Source of the DNA: Phoronis australis
Taxonomy: Eukaryota > Phoronida > Phoronidae
DNA: 62,000 nt
Reading direction: 5' to 3'
NCBI GenBank assembly: GCA_002633005.1
Contig: NMRA01000035.1
Location: 1 to 62,000 of the forward strand
The translations under genes were made by a program, and so were the position numbers. Within the stretch, counting starts at the first letter, position 1. Every line of letters starts with the position of its first letter. Below are positions 11,301 through 22,750 of this stretch, in pieces. The notes beneath the pieces were generated by a model. It saw only the letters and a list, made by a program, of their open reading frames with translations, was not told where the DNA came from and did not search any database.

Positions 11301-14013
11301 GGCAAAATATTTGTCATCTTCACAAATTCTCTTTCTACTCACTCCTGCCTGTCTATCCCCCTCTCTCTCTACCTCAACCTCCTTTTCTATCCTTTTTGTG
11401 GGGCCTTCCTCCCTCGCTTGTCAGCTGTCTACCCCCAAAAGCCATATCCCTCCCATCAAACCTGACCACCCTCCTCTCTTGCCATGTAGTCAACCACTGA
11501 GTGTGTTGTCATTCATTATCTGGGCATTTGTCTTAATTATTATCCTCATACCTTATACCCCATCTCCCTTCTCTNCCCCGCTCTTTCTCATCCCAATATT
11601 TGCTGAACCATCACTCTTGTTCTTTCTCTGAGCATATGTTTGGATCACACGTATTCAATGTTCACCACACGTTCTCTGTCTTTCCCAGTATTTGGCCTGC
11701 TGCTCGGTGACACCATCATCCTTGACACTCTCGATCATGCCAATTCGTACAGGAAGGAAGTGGTCAAGTTCTGCTACTGCCCCACCATCCTGACACGTAC
11801 CGGTGACCGTATTCGGAGTAACGGCAAGTTTGGCGGCTTCATGAACAAAGCTGTTCCGCTAGAGAAGCTGAGAGGGGTTGTCTTCAGCGAGCCTCTGCCC
11901 AAAACGTATCATGCTGTCTGCACTCAGATTGGTAAGCTAAGAGACCAATGTAGCAACGAAAAGTTTCTATTCTGAGGCAAAACTTGACCATTTTAGTCAT
12001 TTATCAATATGTTGATTTACTTTTTAAAAAATTTTTGAAGTTAATGTAACTTTGTGTTTGGTGTACTAAAACGTTTAGTGTTGTAGTTTATTGAGCTGTT
12101 CCAGTTAGTGTAGTGAGAGGTATAACTGTTATAGTGATTGTATCAGGCTGGGTTATCCATTGGTTGAATTTTATGTTCTACACGTGTTAAATTTATTATT
12201 TTTGGCACTATAACTTTTGAGTTTTTGTGGAATGTGTTTGCAAGCTTATGTTTTCCACGCTTTCCCCAGTTTTAGATTGTCGTATCGCTGAATAGTCCCT
12301 TTAGACAGCATTGCGTTTCCTCTGTTGCAGACACATTGCAGGCATTTCGAGCGGCTCTCGTCAAGCAGCAAAACTCCAAGTTAGAGCTGGACGAGCACAT
12401 GCAGAGCCAGAACGACCCAGAGATGAGGGAGAAACAACGGGAATGTCAAGAGAGCGAGGAGCAAATGAGAAACATTGAGGAAAAACTAGGTCAGTAGGTC
12501 ACACAGGGCATTAATGCGTAGCTAAGTTTGACTAAGCTTGTTCGACATTTTTCTTCGAGCTTGAATTTCGGTGCGTCCTTACTAACAAGTGCTGGGTTAG
12601 CTGGCTTCTGAGGAGTGACGTGAATCAGGCTTGTCAAAAAAATCTTGACTAAGCTTGTTGGGCAACTCGCCTTTTTCAACAGCGTATTGGGAGCTTGAAA
12701 AATCATGGCTCTTGGTAACCTATGCTGTGCAAGGTTGAGGAAGACTGCCTACCAGTAAGTTAATTTATTACTAGTTGATTATCTGTAGCGAATTCCGTCA
12801 CCAATCAAGACTTGTTTTCTTATCAACTGGTGTTCAAAAAAATTCCCATGGCCTGTTCATGTGTGACAGTGTAGCTCGTGTGCTACATTCAAGTGTGCTA
12901 AAATTGAGACATTTGCACACATTGCTAGCAAGGTTATTCGAGTGTAGTGTGGAACTTTGACTAAGGTAGGCCCAAAAAGCTTCAATATTGGTCAAGCTTG
13001 AATAGTACTGGTCAAGCTTTAATACTATTCATCAAGCTTGAATGATATTGGCCATGCTTGGTTGAGACCACTTTATCACTATATCGGTGTCAACCAGTTC
13101 CTTGCTCATATGAGAAATGGTTTCTAAGCACGGAAAGAATTTTGAGTATGTTATTGCTGGACGCCATGGTCGGTGCAAAAAATAGGCTCGCTCGCCTTGA
13201 CAAGCAAGTTTGTTGAGGCTGGTGTCAACTGTCGGTTTTCTCCAAACCATGAAGAAAGCCAGGAACAAGCCGAGATCAATGTCTCATAACTGTCTAAATC
13301 ATAAGTTTGTTTTTGACGGAAATGACCTGTAACAGCTTTAATGATTATGGCCTTCATTTTTGCTGGGTTGTTGTGTGTACTAGCTTCATGTAACATATTG
13401 AAGGGTGGGTTACCAAGCAACAAAAATGCTAGTTGATTGTTCTTCACTCCACAGAAATCATCGTTTTTTTTTGATATTTTGGCCATGTTAACTTGTTTTT
13501 GGTGCAGTTGATGATGGCTACGATTGAATTTTAGTTCTCTACGTCCGTGACGCATACGAGTCCCGTGGGACTGCCTAAATACAAGTCTGTACTCACAACT
13601 TGACGTAGATAGGTATACAAATAACATAATTAAACCACTGACAGCAATAATAATAATGATGATAATATAATAGTAATAACAACAATAATAATAATAATAA
13701 TAATAATATAGGTAACTGACACTAAATATTCTCCACTGTCAGTAATAACATGGTGGTTTCAATTCCAAACTTACATTTTTCAGTCAACATCAACCAACCG
13801 TCTCCTGTACGACCAATCCCGTCAGCAATGAGCTTACAGGCGTCCGCCACCTCTTCGGCAAGAGTTGCCTCAAAACGAAATGCCGCGACGCCTGTTCGAT
13901 TTTCCGACGTTGCATCAACTCCAAAGAGAGCACGAGGCGCAGCTGCATTGGCGTCCCCTGTTACCAATGGTAACACGTCAAGACAGAGCCCTCGAGTCTC
14001 ACGCAGGAAGTAG
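5318..14013 (+). CDS. SMCHD1: SMCHD1 orthologue, C-terminal nine exons (coiled coil, SMC hinge, tail)
   Basis: Exons are 5318-5437, 6140-6225, 7310-7429, 8565-8666, 9424-9521, 10509-10615, 11689-11931, 12331-12489 and 13784-14013. All join in frame with GT-AG sites to give 420 residues and a TAG stop. SMCHD1 is a non-canonical SMC protein that dimerises and binds nucleic acid through its hinge to keep chromatin silent (X inactivation and D4Z4 arrays in mammals). The identity rests on [70 protein letters not shown] and [13 protein letters not shown], which follow the vertebrate hinge closely. Exons 1-2 are coiled coil before the hinge, exon 8 is the helix after it, and exon 9 is a Ser/Ala/Arg tail ending SPRVSRRK. 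The N-terminal GHKL ATPase (well over a thousand residues in vertebrates) is not found here, so the gene starts upstream of the window or the assembly is broken. Confidence 0.92.
5438..6139 (+). other. SMCHD1 intron (first complete one)
   Basis: A 702-bp intron with donor GTAGTT and acceptor CTCTACAG. It contains a C-rich tract near 5899-5915. No other feature was seen. Confidence 0.8.
6261..6343. repeat. (TGTGC)n pentanucleotide microsatellite
   Basis: About 80 bp of GTGCT/TGTGC repeats, slightly interrupted on the left and perfect over the last ~40 bp. It begins about 35 bp after an SMCHD1 5' splice site. TG/CT-rich tracts near donors can bind CELF/MBNL-type splicing factors; that role here is only inference. 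Confidence 0.9.
6921..7160. repeat. 17-bp minisatellite of CTCF-like units, ~14 copies
   Basis: About fourteen near-identical 17-bp units, CTGACCACCAGGTGGGG, lie within an SMCHD1 intron. Each unit contains CCACCAGGTGG, which matches the first eleven positions of the CTCF core CCASYAGRKGGC, and an E-box CAGGTG. The few variants (CCGGGTGG, CATCGGGCGG, CCAGGAGG) sit inside the core. Confidence 0.95.
7430..8564 (+). other. SMCHD1 intron
   Basis: A 1,135-bp intron with donor GTGAGG and acceptor TTTTCCAG. The middle (about 7690-8400) has a different texture, rich in TACG/ACGT words, and may be an old mobile insertion. I found no terminal repeats or recognisable protein. Confidence 0.5.
8667..9423 (+). 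other. SMCHD1 intron with GTT microsatellite and duplicated acceptor
   Basis: A 757-bp intron with donor GTAACT and acceptor CACCTAG. A (GTT)n-type run lies at about 8728-8764. The last ~180 bp is a tandem duplication that copies the splice acceptor, listed separately. Confidence 0.75.
9242..9430 (+). repeat. ~95-bp tandem duplication spanning a splice acceptor
   Basis: Copy 1 (about 9242-9336) and copy 2 (about 9340-9430) share TGGTTGATTAT, CTTGTCATTGGTCGACTT and a long tail. Copy 2 ends in CAACACCTAG followed by GCTAAAG, the start of the SMCHD1 exon at 9424. Copy 1 ends in CAACACCCAG followed by GCTAATA. The duplication therefore carries an intact second acceptor and the first bases of the exon. 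Confidence 0.85.
9522..10508 (+). other. SMCHD1 intron containing a SINE head
   Basis: A 987-bp intron with donor GTAAGT (phase 2) and acceptor CCTTTCCAG. A tRNA-like SINE head lies at 9622-9699; the rest is AT-rich with nothing recognisable. Confidence 0.8.
9622..9699 (-). mobile_element. tRNA-derived SINE head
   Basis: The reverse strand starts GGTTTCGATAGCTCAGTAGA, with an A-box TAGCTCAGT and a D-arm closing in AGAGC. Further on it has the B-box GGTTCAAATCC in a T-arm. The acceptor stem does not pair and the anticodon loop lacks the usual T-NNN-A form, so it is not a working tRNA. It fits a tRNA-derived SINE or a tRNA pseudogene. Confidence 0.6.
10616..11688 (+). other. SMCHD1 intron, pyrimidine-rich 3' half
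   Basis: A 1,073-bp intron with donor GTATGT and acceptor TTTCCCAG. From about 11320 to 11640 it is long CT-rich sequence, and it contains an ambiguous N at 11575. Open frames in it reflect this composition. Confidence 0.75.
11932..12330 (+). other. SMCHD1 intron
   Basis: A 399-bp intron with donor GTAAGC and acceptor CTGTTGCAG, phase 1. Nothing else was seen. Confidence 0.8.
12490..13783 (+). other. Last SMCHD1 intron
   Basis: A 1,294-bp intron with donor GTCAGT and acceptor ATTTTTCAG. It has dispersed AAGCTT-containing near-repeats (12526-12660 and 12978-13050) and an AAT-rich microsatellite just before the last exon. No coding sequence is supported. Confidence 0.75.
13640..13712. repeat. 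(AAT)n-type microsatellite
   Basis: About 70 bp of AATAAT repeats with GAT and CAA interruptions, perfect near the right end, about 70 bp upstream of the last SMCHD1 acceptor. Confidence 0.9.
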
Positions 14014-15110
14014 ACTCGGTATTTTCATACCTGTTGTTTGCCATTGGTGGCGAGCTCTATGTTGGATACAGCTATTGTGTGACCCAGTCTTGTGGTGAGG
14101 AATGTCTCATAAGTAGTGCATACTCTTAAGCATAATTACTTTTTGAGGTTTGCATTTATGAGCTTTGCATATACAGCAGTTTTATGTACCAATCACTAAC
14201 ACATTTTCTGGATTTGGTAGCCTTTTATTGTTCAACACTTGTTTATGGAAATTGTTTCCCTATTTCAGTATTTGTCAATGATTGTTTGTCAAGAAAACTT
14301 AAACATTGATACCAGAGTATTTTTTTAATAAACTTGTATCATGCGAGGGACACATTTTTACTTTAAAACCTACCTGGAATGGTAATGCACATGAATTTGG
14401 TTGCAAATATGTTTTGAGCGTCATTGCTAAATGTAATGAACACATCAGCTCATTACTTGCATGCGTCAACGTTACTTTGTGGATCCTTGTAAGGCGCCAC
14501 AGTATGACCTGAAACGGCCAATTCGTGTATCATTTGAGGAATGTATGTTTTCGTATAACGTTCTTATAGTATTCATGTAACTATCTGGGTAGCTCAATAC
14601 ATCTTAGTGATGGAAATCTGTTTGAGGAAAGTCTTTACACCATCTTGCTGTAAGGTTGTTTTTCTGTATATAACTGTGTTGGTGTGTTTTCTATTTGCCT
14701 AAGGTTTTGTATATAGTTGAAAATATTAACTAAGATTTGACCTCATGTAGGTAGTGTTGCTGGTTCATATCGGCCGCACTTGATTGACTTCTTGAGGTGG
14801 CTAAGACATTTGATTGATTCTTGATGACGACTTCCAGCTTGCAGACCAATAGGACGTCTCAGCTGATTGACCCGACAGAAGTCAATCAAGCGCAGCTTTT
14901 GATAATGTACACAACTCATGGTATTTTTATAAACAATGTGTGTCTCTGGGGGTCGATGCAAATGGCAGTGTGCTCTGTTACTTCGTACACTGATTTTTAG
15001 TTTGAAACATGTTAAGGTATGGGTTAACCTATTAAGGTTTGTATATAAATCTACAGTCTGCAGCTGTCTGCAATGATTGTATTTTGTATTTTTCAAATAA
15101 ATCGAAACCA
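14014..15110 (+). other. Probable SMCHD1 3' untranslated region
   Basis: The stretch follows the TAG at 14011-14013. Two AATAAA polyadenylation signals lie in it, at 14328-14333 and 15096-15101, suggesting a short and a long 3' end. The minus-strand open frame at 14743-15111 has no known features and is treated as chance. Confidence 0.5.
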
Positions 15111-17425
15111 TAGTTGACCTTTGTGTATGCTTTGCTTTGGGAAAAGTCTTGCCTATATTGCTAAATTAAATGGTCGACCTGAGGAGGTCCCAAACAGTCT
15201 TGAGGATTGAGGTCCTTTGGTCTAGTCACGGACATCGATGGAAAGCGTTTGATGAGATGCCAGTCTTACCTCTTACGAACATTATTGTTTACATTCACAA
15301 AAAAAACACTTCAGTTTCAAACCATTACAAGTAACAGAGTTTCACCATTTCAAAAACATTTTAAAGGCTACAAGGGCATAAAGTAGACAAGTGGTTAGCC
15401 TACACGTGGTCATGCTGGCAGTCCACTCTGTTCAATCGAACAGTTTGTTTTTTGTCCTTTTGAACAGTTATTCTTGTAATGTTATGTGGTTTAAACACAG
15501 TTTTTCAAGTTAAGAAGTTTATTAATAATCGAAAGAAAACAATGGCCGAATGAGCCTGCAACGCAAGTTAAACGCAATGCGTATATGCTACCAATGCGTA
15601 CATGCTTCCAATGCGTACATGCTGCATTTTCCAATTTGCAAATTTTCAGGTAGGTCAATCCCAATAAATTCTGATGCATTTTTTAGTTGCTGATGATTTT
15701 GATAACGGCTACGAGACCGACTTTATGAGACTAATAGGCCTTATTCATTTTTGGATTTAGTCAACTGAACGGGAATAAATGCGACTTTGATATAGCTGGA
15801 TTATATCATAATGATTCGCGAAGAATGTCCTCCCAACCACAGTAATCCTGTTACATCAGAAATTATCTCCTTATAAAACAGTTAGATACATTTTGTGTAG
15901 AAGGCGGCGCCCGGCAAATAGTAGAAATATTCATTCAACTGAGAATCGTGAAATATAGTTCTTTCACAAAGTATATTTTGCTTTGCGACGTATCAGCTTT
16001 ACGTGAAATATGTCACCTTTATTGGTGAAAGAAAGGTCTCCATGAAAGCAAGTAGCAGCATATGTCAATAAACACAACGGCGGACTTAAACCGGCTTGAC
16101 ATGTTTCGGCATTTATTAAAACACCATGCTCAGAAGAAAAAAATGGCCACCTTGCTAGGCCCAACAATGATACACAGACGAAGTCAGTAACAGGGACGTA
16201 ACAATAGACTAGACTAACAATGACAACATGTGGTGTGCCTCAGTGTTGCCAAGAAAGGTGCATTTAGGTCATTCATCGTTGGAAATCGGCCTGGTTTTGT
16301 TCCTTACTCAGTTTAGAAGTGACCAGTGGCTCCGAACTGGTAGTTTGTTATTCCTTCAGAATGATTAGATCACGGCGGAGTGATGTGAAATTTAGTAGGC
16401 TTAGTGTTTTGAAGAAATAAGGAACTGTCGGTTCCGTTGAATTTACCCCTCATATTACCGCGAAACTAGTTTTATACACTAAACAGGTGGACAAGTCACT
16501 GATTGCAACCTGGTATTAAAACAGTATTCCCACTGTATTTAAAGCATCTGTTGCTCAGTTCAGTCGAGAAGCTATGACTTTAATACCGCACGAGTGGTCA
16601 ACTTTACTTGTGGGAATGTACCAGAGAGGTACTGATGCGCGACAATTAACTCCAACAAACCAACGGCCGGGGGTTGCTTTGAAGCGAAGGATTATGCAGG
16701 ACATACTGACTCACTAATTTTAAGCATAACTGGACTAGGCTATGGATTTCAACGGACGACGGGTGCTTGTTGCGCTAGGGGAATTTTGGAACTCATTCCA
16801 TTAGGTGTTTATTTGTTTCTTAAGTTTTGAACTTCCAGTCAATATGTCGAGGTCGATGCTCATCTATAGTTGGTTCCTCAGTAACGACATAGTCAAGCCA
16901 ATATTTTTATGGTGAAAGTTTGAACTTGCAAGAGTATGAGTAACAATGGCAAGTGTCAGCGTGCACTGACTCGTACAGGCCTACATAAAATCATCAAATT
17001 AAAAATCAGGGCCTTATGGCCTTATAGCAGAGAGGGAGAGATGGAAGAAGGGAGCCTACACAATAGAATACAAGATAAAACAAATCGGGAACGGGGAAAT
17101 GAAACAGTTATTTACTAATCATACATTTGACATGCGATTAGAAGACAGACATAAGAAATCAACGTATCAGTTCTTCAATGTTCCAAAAATTATTAACAGC
17201 GTACCCTTCCCAACTGAGATACCCAGCCGCGAATGGAGTACCGCGATGCATACACACGAAAGAAGAGCCTGTAATATATAACAATTTATTGATTTTTGCA
17301 GTGTTTATTTACAAACAACTTGTACATATACATGAATGATAAAGTAAACTATGATTAATATTAGAGGTTATAATAAAATGCAAATATAGATACTATATGT
17401 ATATCAAACTAAACACTGGGATTTT
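15111..17425. other. Gene-poor intergenic stretch
   Basis: No gene could be supported. A three-copy 17-bp repeat around CCAATGCGTACATGCTT lies near 15572-15623. Open frames at 16936-17118 and 17099-17281 look mildly protein-like (STYQFFNVPKIINS) but match nothing I know and lack gene structure. Confidence 0.4.
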
Positions 17426-20400
17426 TAAAAGTTACAATTTAAAAGTGCGCAAATTTTCGTAACACTATGGCTTTACTCTTTAGAAGTTACCACGCGTTTT
17501 CTGACTGTAGAGTGATGTCTTGATCCGTCACTTACAATTAGACTGTCTTCTGTCTAAAAGGGTCCTCCCCGTGCGCGTGCCCATTTCGTACACGGAAGGT
17601 AGCAGTCAGTCTCTTGATCACAAGACGATGTCCAGCTTGAGATTTCTAAAACTAGCAATTTAAAAGCGCGCAAGTTCTCGTAACACAGTGGTTTTACTTT
17701 TTAGACGTTACCATGCCTTTTCTGACTGTAGATCCGCCACTTGCCATTAGACCGTCTTCTGTCTAAAAGGATCCTCCCCGTGTACGTGCCCATTTCGCAC
17801 ACGGACGGTTTGAAGTCAGTCTCTTGATCATAAAACGATGTCCACGTTGAGATTTCTAAACGTTACAGTTGACTGTAGAGTGATGTCTTGATCCGCCACT
17901 TACAAATTATTAGACCGTCATCTGTCTAAAAACGTGTCCTCGTGCACGTGCCCATTTCGCACACGGAATGTAGTAGTCCGTATCTAGATCACAAGACGAT
18001 GTCCACGTTGAGATTTCTAAAAGTTACAATTGACTATACAGTGGTCTTGATCTGCCACTTACAATTAGACGTCTTCTGTCTAAAAGGGTACCCCCGTGCA
18101 CGTGCCCATTTCGCACACAGAAGGTACAGTCGGTCTCTTTATCATACGACGATGTCCACATTGAGATTTCTAAAAGTTACAATTGACTGTAGAGTGATGT
18201 CTTGATCCGCCACTTACAATCAGACCGTCTTCTGTCTAAACTGGTATCCCCGTGCACGTGCCCATTTCGCACACGAGAGGTACAATCACTCTCGTGATCA
18301 TAAGACGATATCCACATTTAGATTTCTAAAAGTTACTGTAGAGTGATGTCTTGATCCGCCACTTACAATTAGACTGTCATCTGTTTAAAAAGGTACCCCC
18401 ATGCACGTGCCCATTTCGCACACGGAAGGTAGCAGTCAGTCTCTTGATTATAAGACGATGTCCACATTGAGATTTCTAAAAGTTACAATTGACTGTACAG
18501 TGGCCAGGTCTTGATCCGCCACTTACAATTAGACGTCTTCTGTCTGAAAAGGTACCCCCGTGCACGTGCCCATTTCGCACACGGAAGGTACAGTCAGTCT
18601 CTTGATCTTAAGACGATGCCCACATTGAGATTTCTAAAAGTTACAATTGACTGTAGAGTGATGTCTTGATCCGCTATTTACAATTAGACCGTCTTCTGTC
18701 TAAAAGGGTCCTCCCCCGTGCACGTGCCCATTTCGCACACGGAAGGTAGCAGTCAGTCTCTTGATAACAAGATGATGTCCACATTGAGGTTTATAAAATT
18801 TACAATTCAAAAGTGCGCAAATTCTCGCAACACACTGGCATGGTTTTACTTTTTAAACGTTACAACGCGTCTTCTGACTGTATATTCGTCACTTACAATT
18901 AGACCGTCTTCCGTGTAAAAGTGTCCTCCCCGTGCACGTGCCCATTTCGCACACGGAAGGTAGCAGTCAGTCTCGATCATAAGACGATGTCCACGTTGAG
19001 ATTTTTAAAAGATACAATTTAAAAGTGTGCAAATTCTCGTAACACTGTGATTTTACGTTTCAGACGTTGCCTCGCGTTTTCTGACTATAGAGTAATTTCT
19101 TGATCCTCCGCTTACAATTAGACCGTCTTCTGTCTAAAAGGGTACCCCCGTGCACGTGCCCAATTCGCACACGGAAGGTACAGTCAGTCTCTTGATCACA
19201 AGACGATGTCCACATTACGATTTTTAAAACTAGCAATTTAAAAGTGCGCAAATTCTCGTAACACAGTGGCTTTACTTTTTAGACGTTATCATGCTTTTTC
19301 TGACTGTAAATCCGCCACTTGCCATTAGACCGTCTTCTGTCTAAAAGGATCCTCCCCGTGTACGTGCCCATTTCGCACACGGACGGTTTGCAGTCAGTCT
19401 CTTGATCATAAAACGATGTCCACGTTGAGATTTCTAAACGTTACAATTGACTGTAGAGTGATGTCTTGATCCGCCACTTACAATAATTAGACCGTCATCT
19501 GTCTAAAAACGTACCCTCGTGCACGTGCCCATTTCGCACACGGAATGTAGCAGTCAGTCTCTTGATTATAAGACGATGTCCATCCACATTGAGATTTCTA
19601 AAACTTACAATTGACTGTACAGTGGCCGGGTCTTGATCCGCCACTTACAATTAGACGTCTTCTGTCTAAGAAGGTACCCCTGTGCACGTGCCCATTTCGC
19701 ACACAGAAGGTACAGCTAGTCTCTTTATCATAAGACGATGTCCACATTCAGATTTCTCAAAGTCAGAATTGACTGTAGAGTGAGGTCTTGATCCGCCACT
19801 TACAATTAGACCATCTTCTGTCTAATTAAAAAGATACCCCTGTGCACGACGTGCCCATTTCGCACACAGAAGGTACAGCTAGTCTCTTTATCATAAGACG
19901 ATGTCCACATTCAGATTTCTAAAAGTTACAATTGACTGTACAGTGGCCGGGTCTTGATCCCCCACTTACATTTAGACGTCTTCTGTCTAAAAAGGTACCC
20001 CCGTGCACGTGCCCATTTCGCACACGGAAGGTACAGTCAGTCTCTTGATCTTAAGACGATGCCCACATTGAGATTTCTAATAAAAGTTACAATTAACTGT
20101 AGAGTGATGTCTTGACCCGCCACTTACAATTAGACCGTCTTCTGTCTGAAAGGGTGCCCCCGTGCGCGTGCCCATTTTGCACATGGAAGGTAGCAGTCAG
20201 TCTCTTGATCACAAGACGATGTCCACATTGAGGTTTCCAAAACTTACAATTCAAAAGTGCGCAAATTCTCGTAACACACTGGCATGGTTTTACTTTTTAA
20301 ACGTTACAACGCGTCTTCTGACTGCAGATTCGTCACTTACAATTAGACCGTCTTCTGTGTAAAAGTGTCCTCCCCGTGCACGTGCCCATTTCGCACACGG

Positions 20401-20660
20401 AAGGTAGCAGTCAGTCTCGATCATAAGACGATGTCCACGTTGAGATTTTTAAAAGATACAATTGAAAAGTGCGCAAATTCTCGTGACACTGTGGTTTTAA
20501 GTTTCAGACGTTACCTCGCGTTTTCTGACTGTAGAGTAATGTCTTGATCCGCCACTTACAATTAGACCGTCTTCTGTCTAAAAGGGTCCTCCCCCGTGCA
20601 CGTGCCCATTTCGCACACGGAAGGTACAGTCAGTCTCTTGATCATAAGACGATGTCCACA
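17426..20660. repeat. Satellite array with higher-order structure, 18 anchor copies
   Basis: Eighteen copies of the anchor CGTGCACGTGCCCATTTCGC begin at about 17571, 17780, 17942, 18095, 18253, 18402, 18560, 18717, 18933, 19150, 19358, 19519, 19682, 19843, 20003, 20161, 20377 and 20596. Spacings are either about 149-163 bp (short unit) or 208-219 bp (long unit, with about 55 bp extra containing AAAAGTGCGCAAATTCTCG). The order is long, then six shorts, then three longs, five shorts and two longs. The copies at 17780 and 19358 are nearly identical, as are those at 18717 and 20161, so a higher-order unit of about 1.45-1.58 kb is repeated. The core contains the palindrome GCACGTGC. Short frames across it are not genes. 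A ~160-bp monomer recalls some bivalve satellites, but length alone proves nothing. Confidence 0.93.
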
Positions 20661-21189
20661 GTTCACCAACTTCGATTGTCTACCAAGTATTTAACCACAC
20701 TAGGTTTGTTGATGCAACAGCGGAATGATCGAGAATCACGGATTTGCAACGTCCTGTTGTTTACCAGTAACCACATAAATATGTGAAAATGAAGGGTGAA
20801 TTGAATTTGCATTTGACCATTTACAGAGTTCTGCTGACTTCCACCAATATGAACAATGACGTCACACGTCTACTGCACAGGTACAGAACTACGATTGTGC
20901 GTCATACGTATTATCTACATCAACCGTGAGTGGTTTCTTGGATGTATTCTGGTGGGCCTAACCCGCCAATGGTGAGCCTTATAAGGATGGTTCATTTTGA
21001 GTTTAAACTTGCCAAGATCTCTGGGGGGTCATTATTCCGTTTCAACCGATGACCACTGGTAAAGGTGTGAATTTTGTTTACTTGTAATAGTTGATTCGAC
21101 AAGTGAAATACCTTCACGTAACAGTGCCTGGTCTTACTCTCCATCAGTGGGTTTGCCGATCGCCGTTCAGCTGATGATGTATCACGTGT

Positions 21190-21408
21190 ACTTTTGTATT
21201 GGTAACTTCCGTTCCTCTCCATGTAGGTTCTAGAGCCGGGCGGTACGAGACGAAGTAGATGGTGTCCTCTTTATCTCGTGAGCTCTATCACCCTTAGACA
21301 GCCTCCATCGGGCGAGTCGAACTTTATCAGTGTAGCCGTAGGAAAGCTGCGTAGCTTCTCCTTCGTTAGTCGACTCTCTGCAATTGAAAGCTTTCGCCCA
21401 GAGGAGAT
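21190..21408 (-). pseudogene. Coding-like fragment, frame broken once
   Basis: After a good acceptor (TTTTTGTAG ending at 21409) the minus strand reads 45 codons including KFDSPDGGCLRVIELTR and stops at 21271. A shift of one base at the end continues with DKEDTIYFVSYRPALEPT. Both halves look like real protein and follow each other naturally, so this is either a pseudogene with a one-base indel or an exon with a sequencing error. I do not recognise the family, and no second exon was found. Confidence 0.35.
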
Positions 21409-22649
21409 CTACAAAAATACAAGTATGTCCAACACTAAAGTTCAGTTGTAATACACAAAGAAAATATAGTCTGGATGCTATGGACTACAAGTAGATAAGT
21501 CTTTATGCCACTAATCAACATAGGAATACTGTACAACAAGACCATTATTTGCTAACCTGCGCTTAGAGGAAGGCGTCGTCCAGGTAACGACACTTCAGCT
21601 GAGCATGCGCATCTCGTATCACATGACTGGAGCTATCACCAAACACGTCTTGACAGCTTGGTGGTCGAAGTTGTTATGAGACTAGTTGCTAAAAACAAAT
21701 GGAAAGAACAAAGGATGACGCAATGTGTTGCTTAGCAACATCGAAGACACAAGCATCTCAGTACAAACGGTGACGTTAAGAATAATGGATTGCGTCATGA
21801 GCTTTAAAAAATGGATTTTGTTATATGCTGTAAATGCAAATGGAAAATAAAACCGAATACACATTTAAATGGGTTTCAAAGATGAACATTCTTGTAAAAA
21901 TGTCACAATTAACTACCATGAAGTGCAATGAAACAAGACATAGTTATATTTTTTTTCAATAACGGCATATTAAACTTTCTAAAGGTCAGAAATAATGGTA
22001 TTTTCAGGGATTCAGTAAGCGAGATTCAGTAAAATATTAAGGTTTCAGTCATCGTCGTTTGATTTTTGACAGATGACATTTACCGAAGAAAAAAATGACA
22101 GAAATCTTCAAGTTACAGTGTGATCGCACGTGATTGAATGCCTCAACACCTCCCGCAGTTTAGAAAACGCTTGGAAATATATTCATAGTTCGTCTGCATA
22201 CTTGCTAATTTCATTCACTTACGCCTCTGGCCACCTAAAGAAGTGTTCAGATGTCACAGTTCTTGCACAGGTCTGCCTCGCTTCTGACTTCGTTGGGTGT
22301 TCCAGTCAAAAGCCTGGTGGTATTAGCATTCGGCTTTTGTAGCAGGTGACCACTAATCCACCTCCAATTCCTTCTCTTAATCTGGATCTCTATGGCTTCT
22401 TGCCCTGCTCTGATCCATACAGTTTCATTCGTTATTCTATTAGAGCACTTGTTTTGCAGAATTTTACGCACATATCTGTTTACAAACACTACGACATTGT
22501 CGATGATGGACTTAGTAAGTCACTGTGTCTCTGAGCTTTAAAGCGGGGAGGACATTTTTGAGTTGAAGTTCTTGAATTTAGTTTTCAGGGACGGTTTGGA
22601 CTTCCTCACACTCATAGGTTTCACCATGGCATGCGCTTGACGGGCCTTC

Positions 22650-22657
22650 TATATAAG
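22650..22657 (+). promoter_or_regulatory. Possible TATA box
   Basis: TATATAAG in a GC-richer setting (CTTCTATATAAGAGCCC), with pyrimidine-rich sequence 25-30 bp downstream. No convincing gene follows, so this may be a relic promoter or chance. Confidence 0.25.
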
Positions 22658-22750
22658 AGCCCTGGAGTCTTCTTCTGTTCCACCCATAGTGCTGACCATT
22701 TTGCATTGAAAGGTGAAAGACTGTCCGCCTATCGCTTTCTCAGCCACTGA

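Larger units (their letters stand above)
20661..22750. other. Intergenic stretch with one coding-like fragment
   Basis: Apart from a frameshifted minus-strand fragment at about 21190-21408 and a TATA-like site at 22650, nothing is recognised. Confidence 0.4.

Noticed and set aside
14743-15111. 122-residue minus-strand frame
   Set aside because: It lies in the probable SMCHD1 3' UTR, has no recognisable motif and no promoter or splice support.
15689-15745. Plus-strand segment ADDFDNGYETDFMRLIG after an acceptor-like TTTTTTAG
   Set aside because: Isolated, no donor in a useful phase and no partner exon; judged chance.
16936-17281. Two plus-strand frames with mildly protein-like sequence
   Set aside because: No family match, no gene structure. 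They may be a transposon remnant, but nothing decides it.
17426-20660. Possible CRISPR-like array because of regular repeats
   Set aside because: The whole unit repeats, not short repeats with unique spacers, and the surrounding genes are animal genes with introns.
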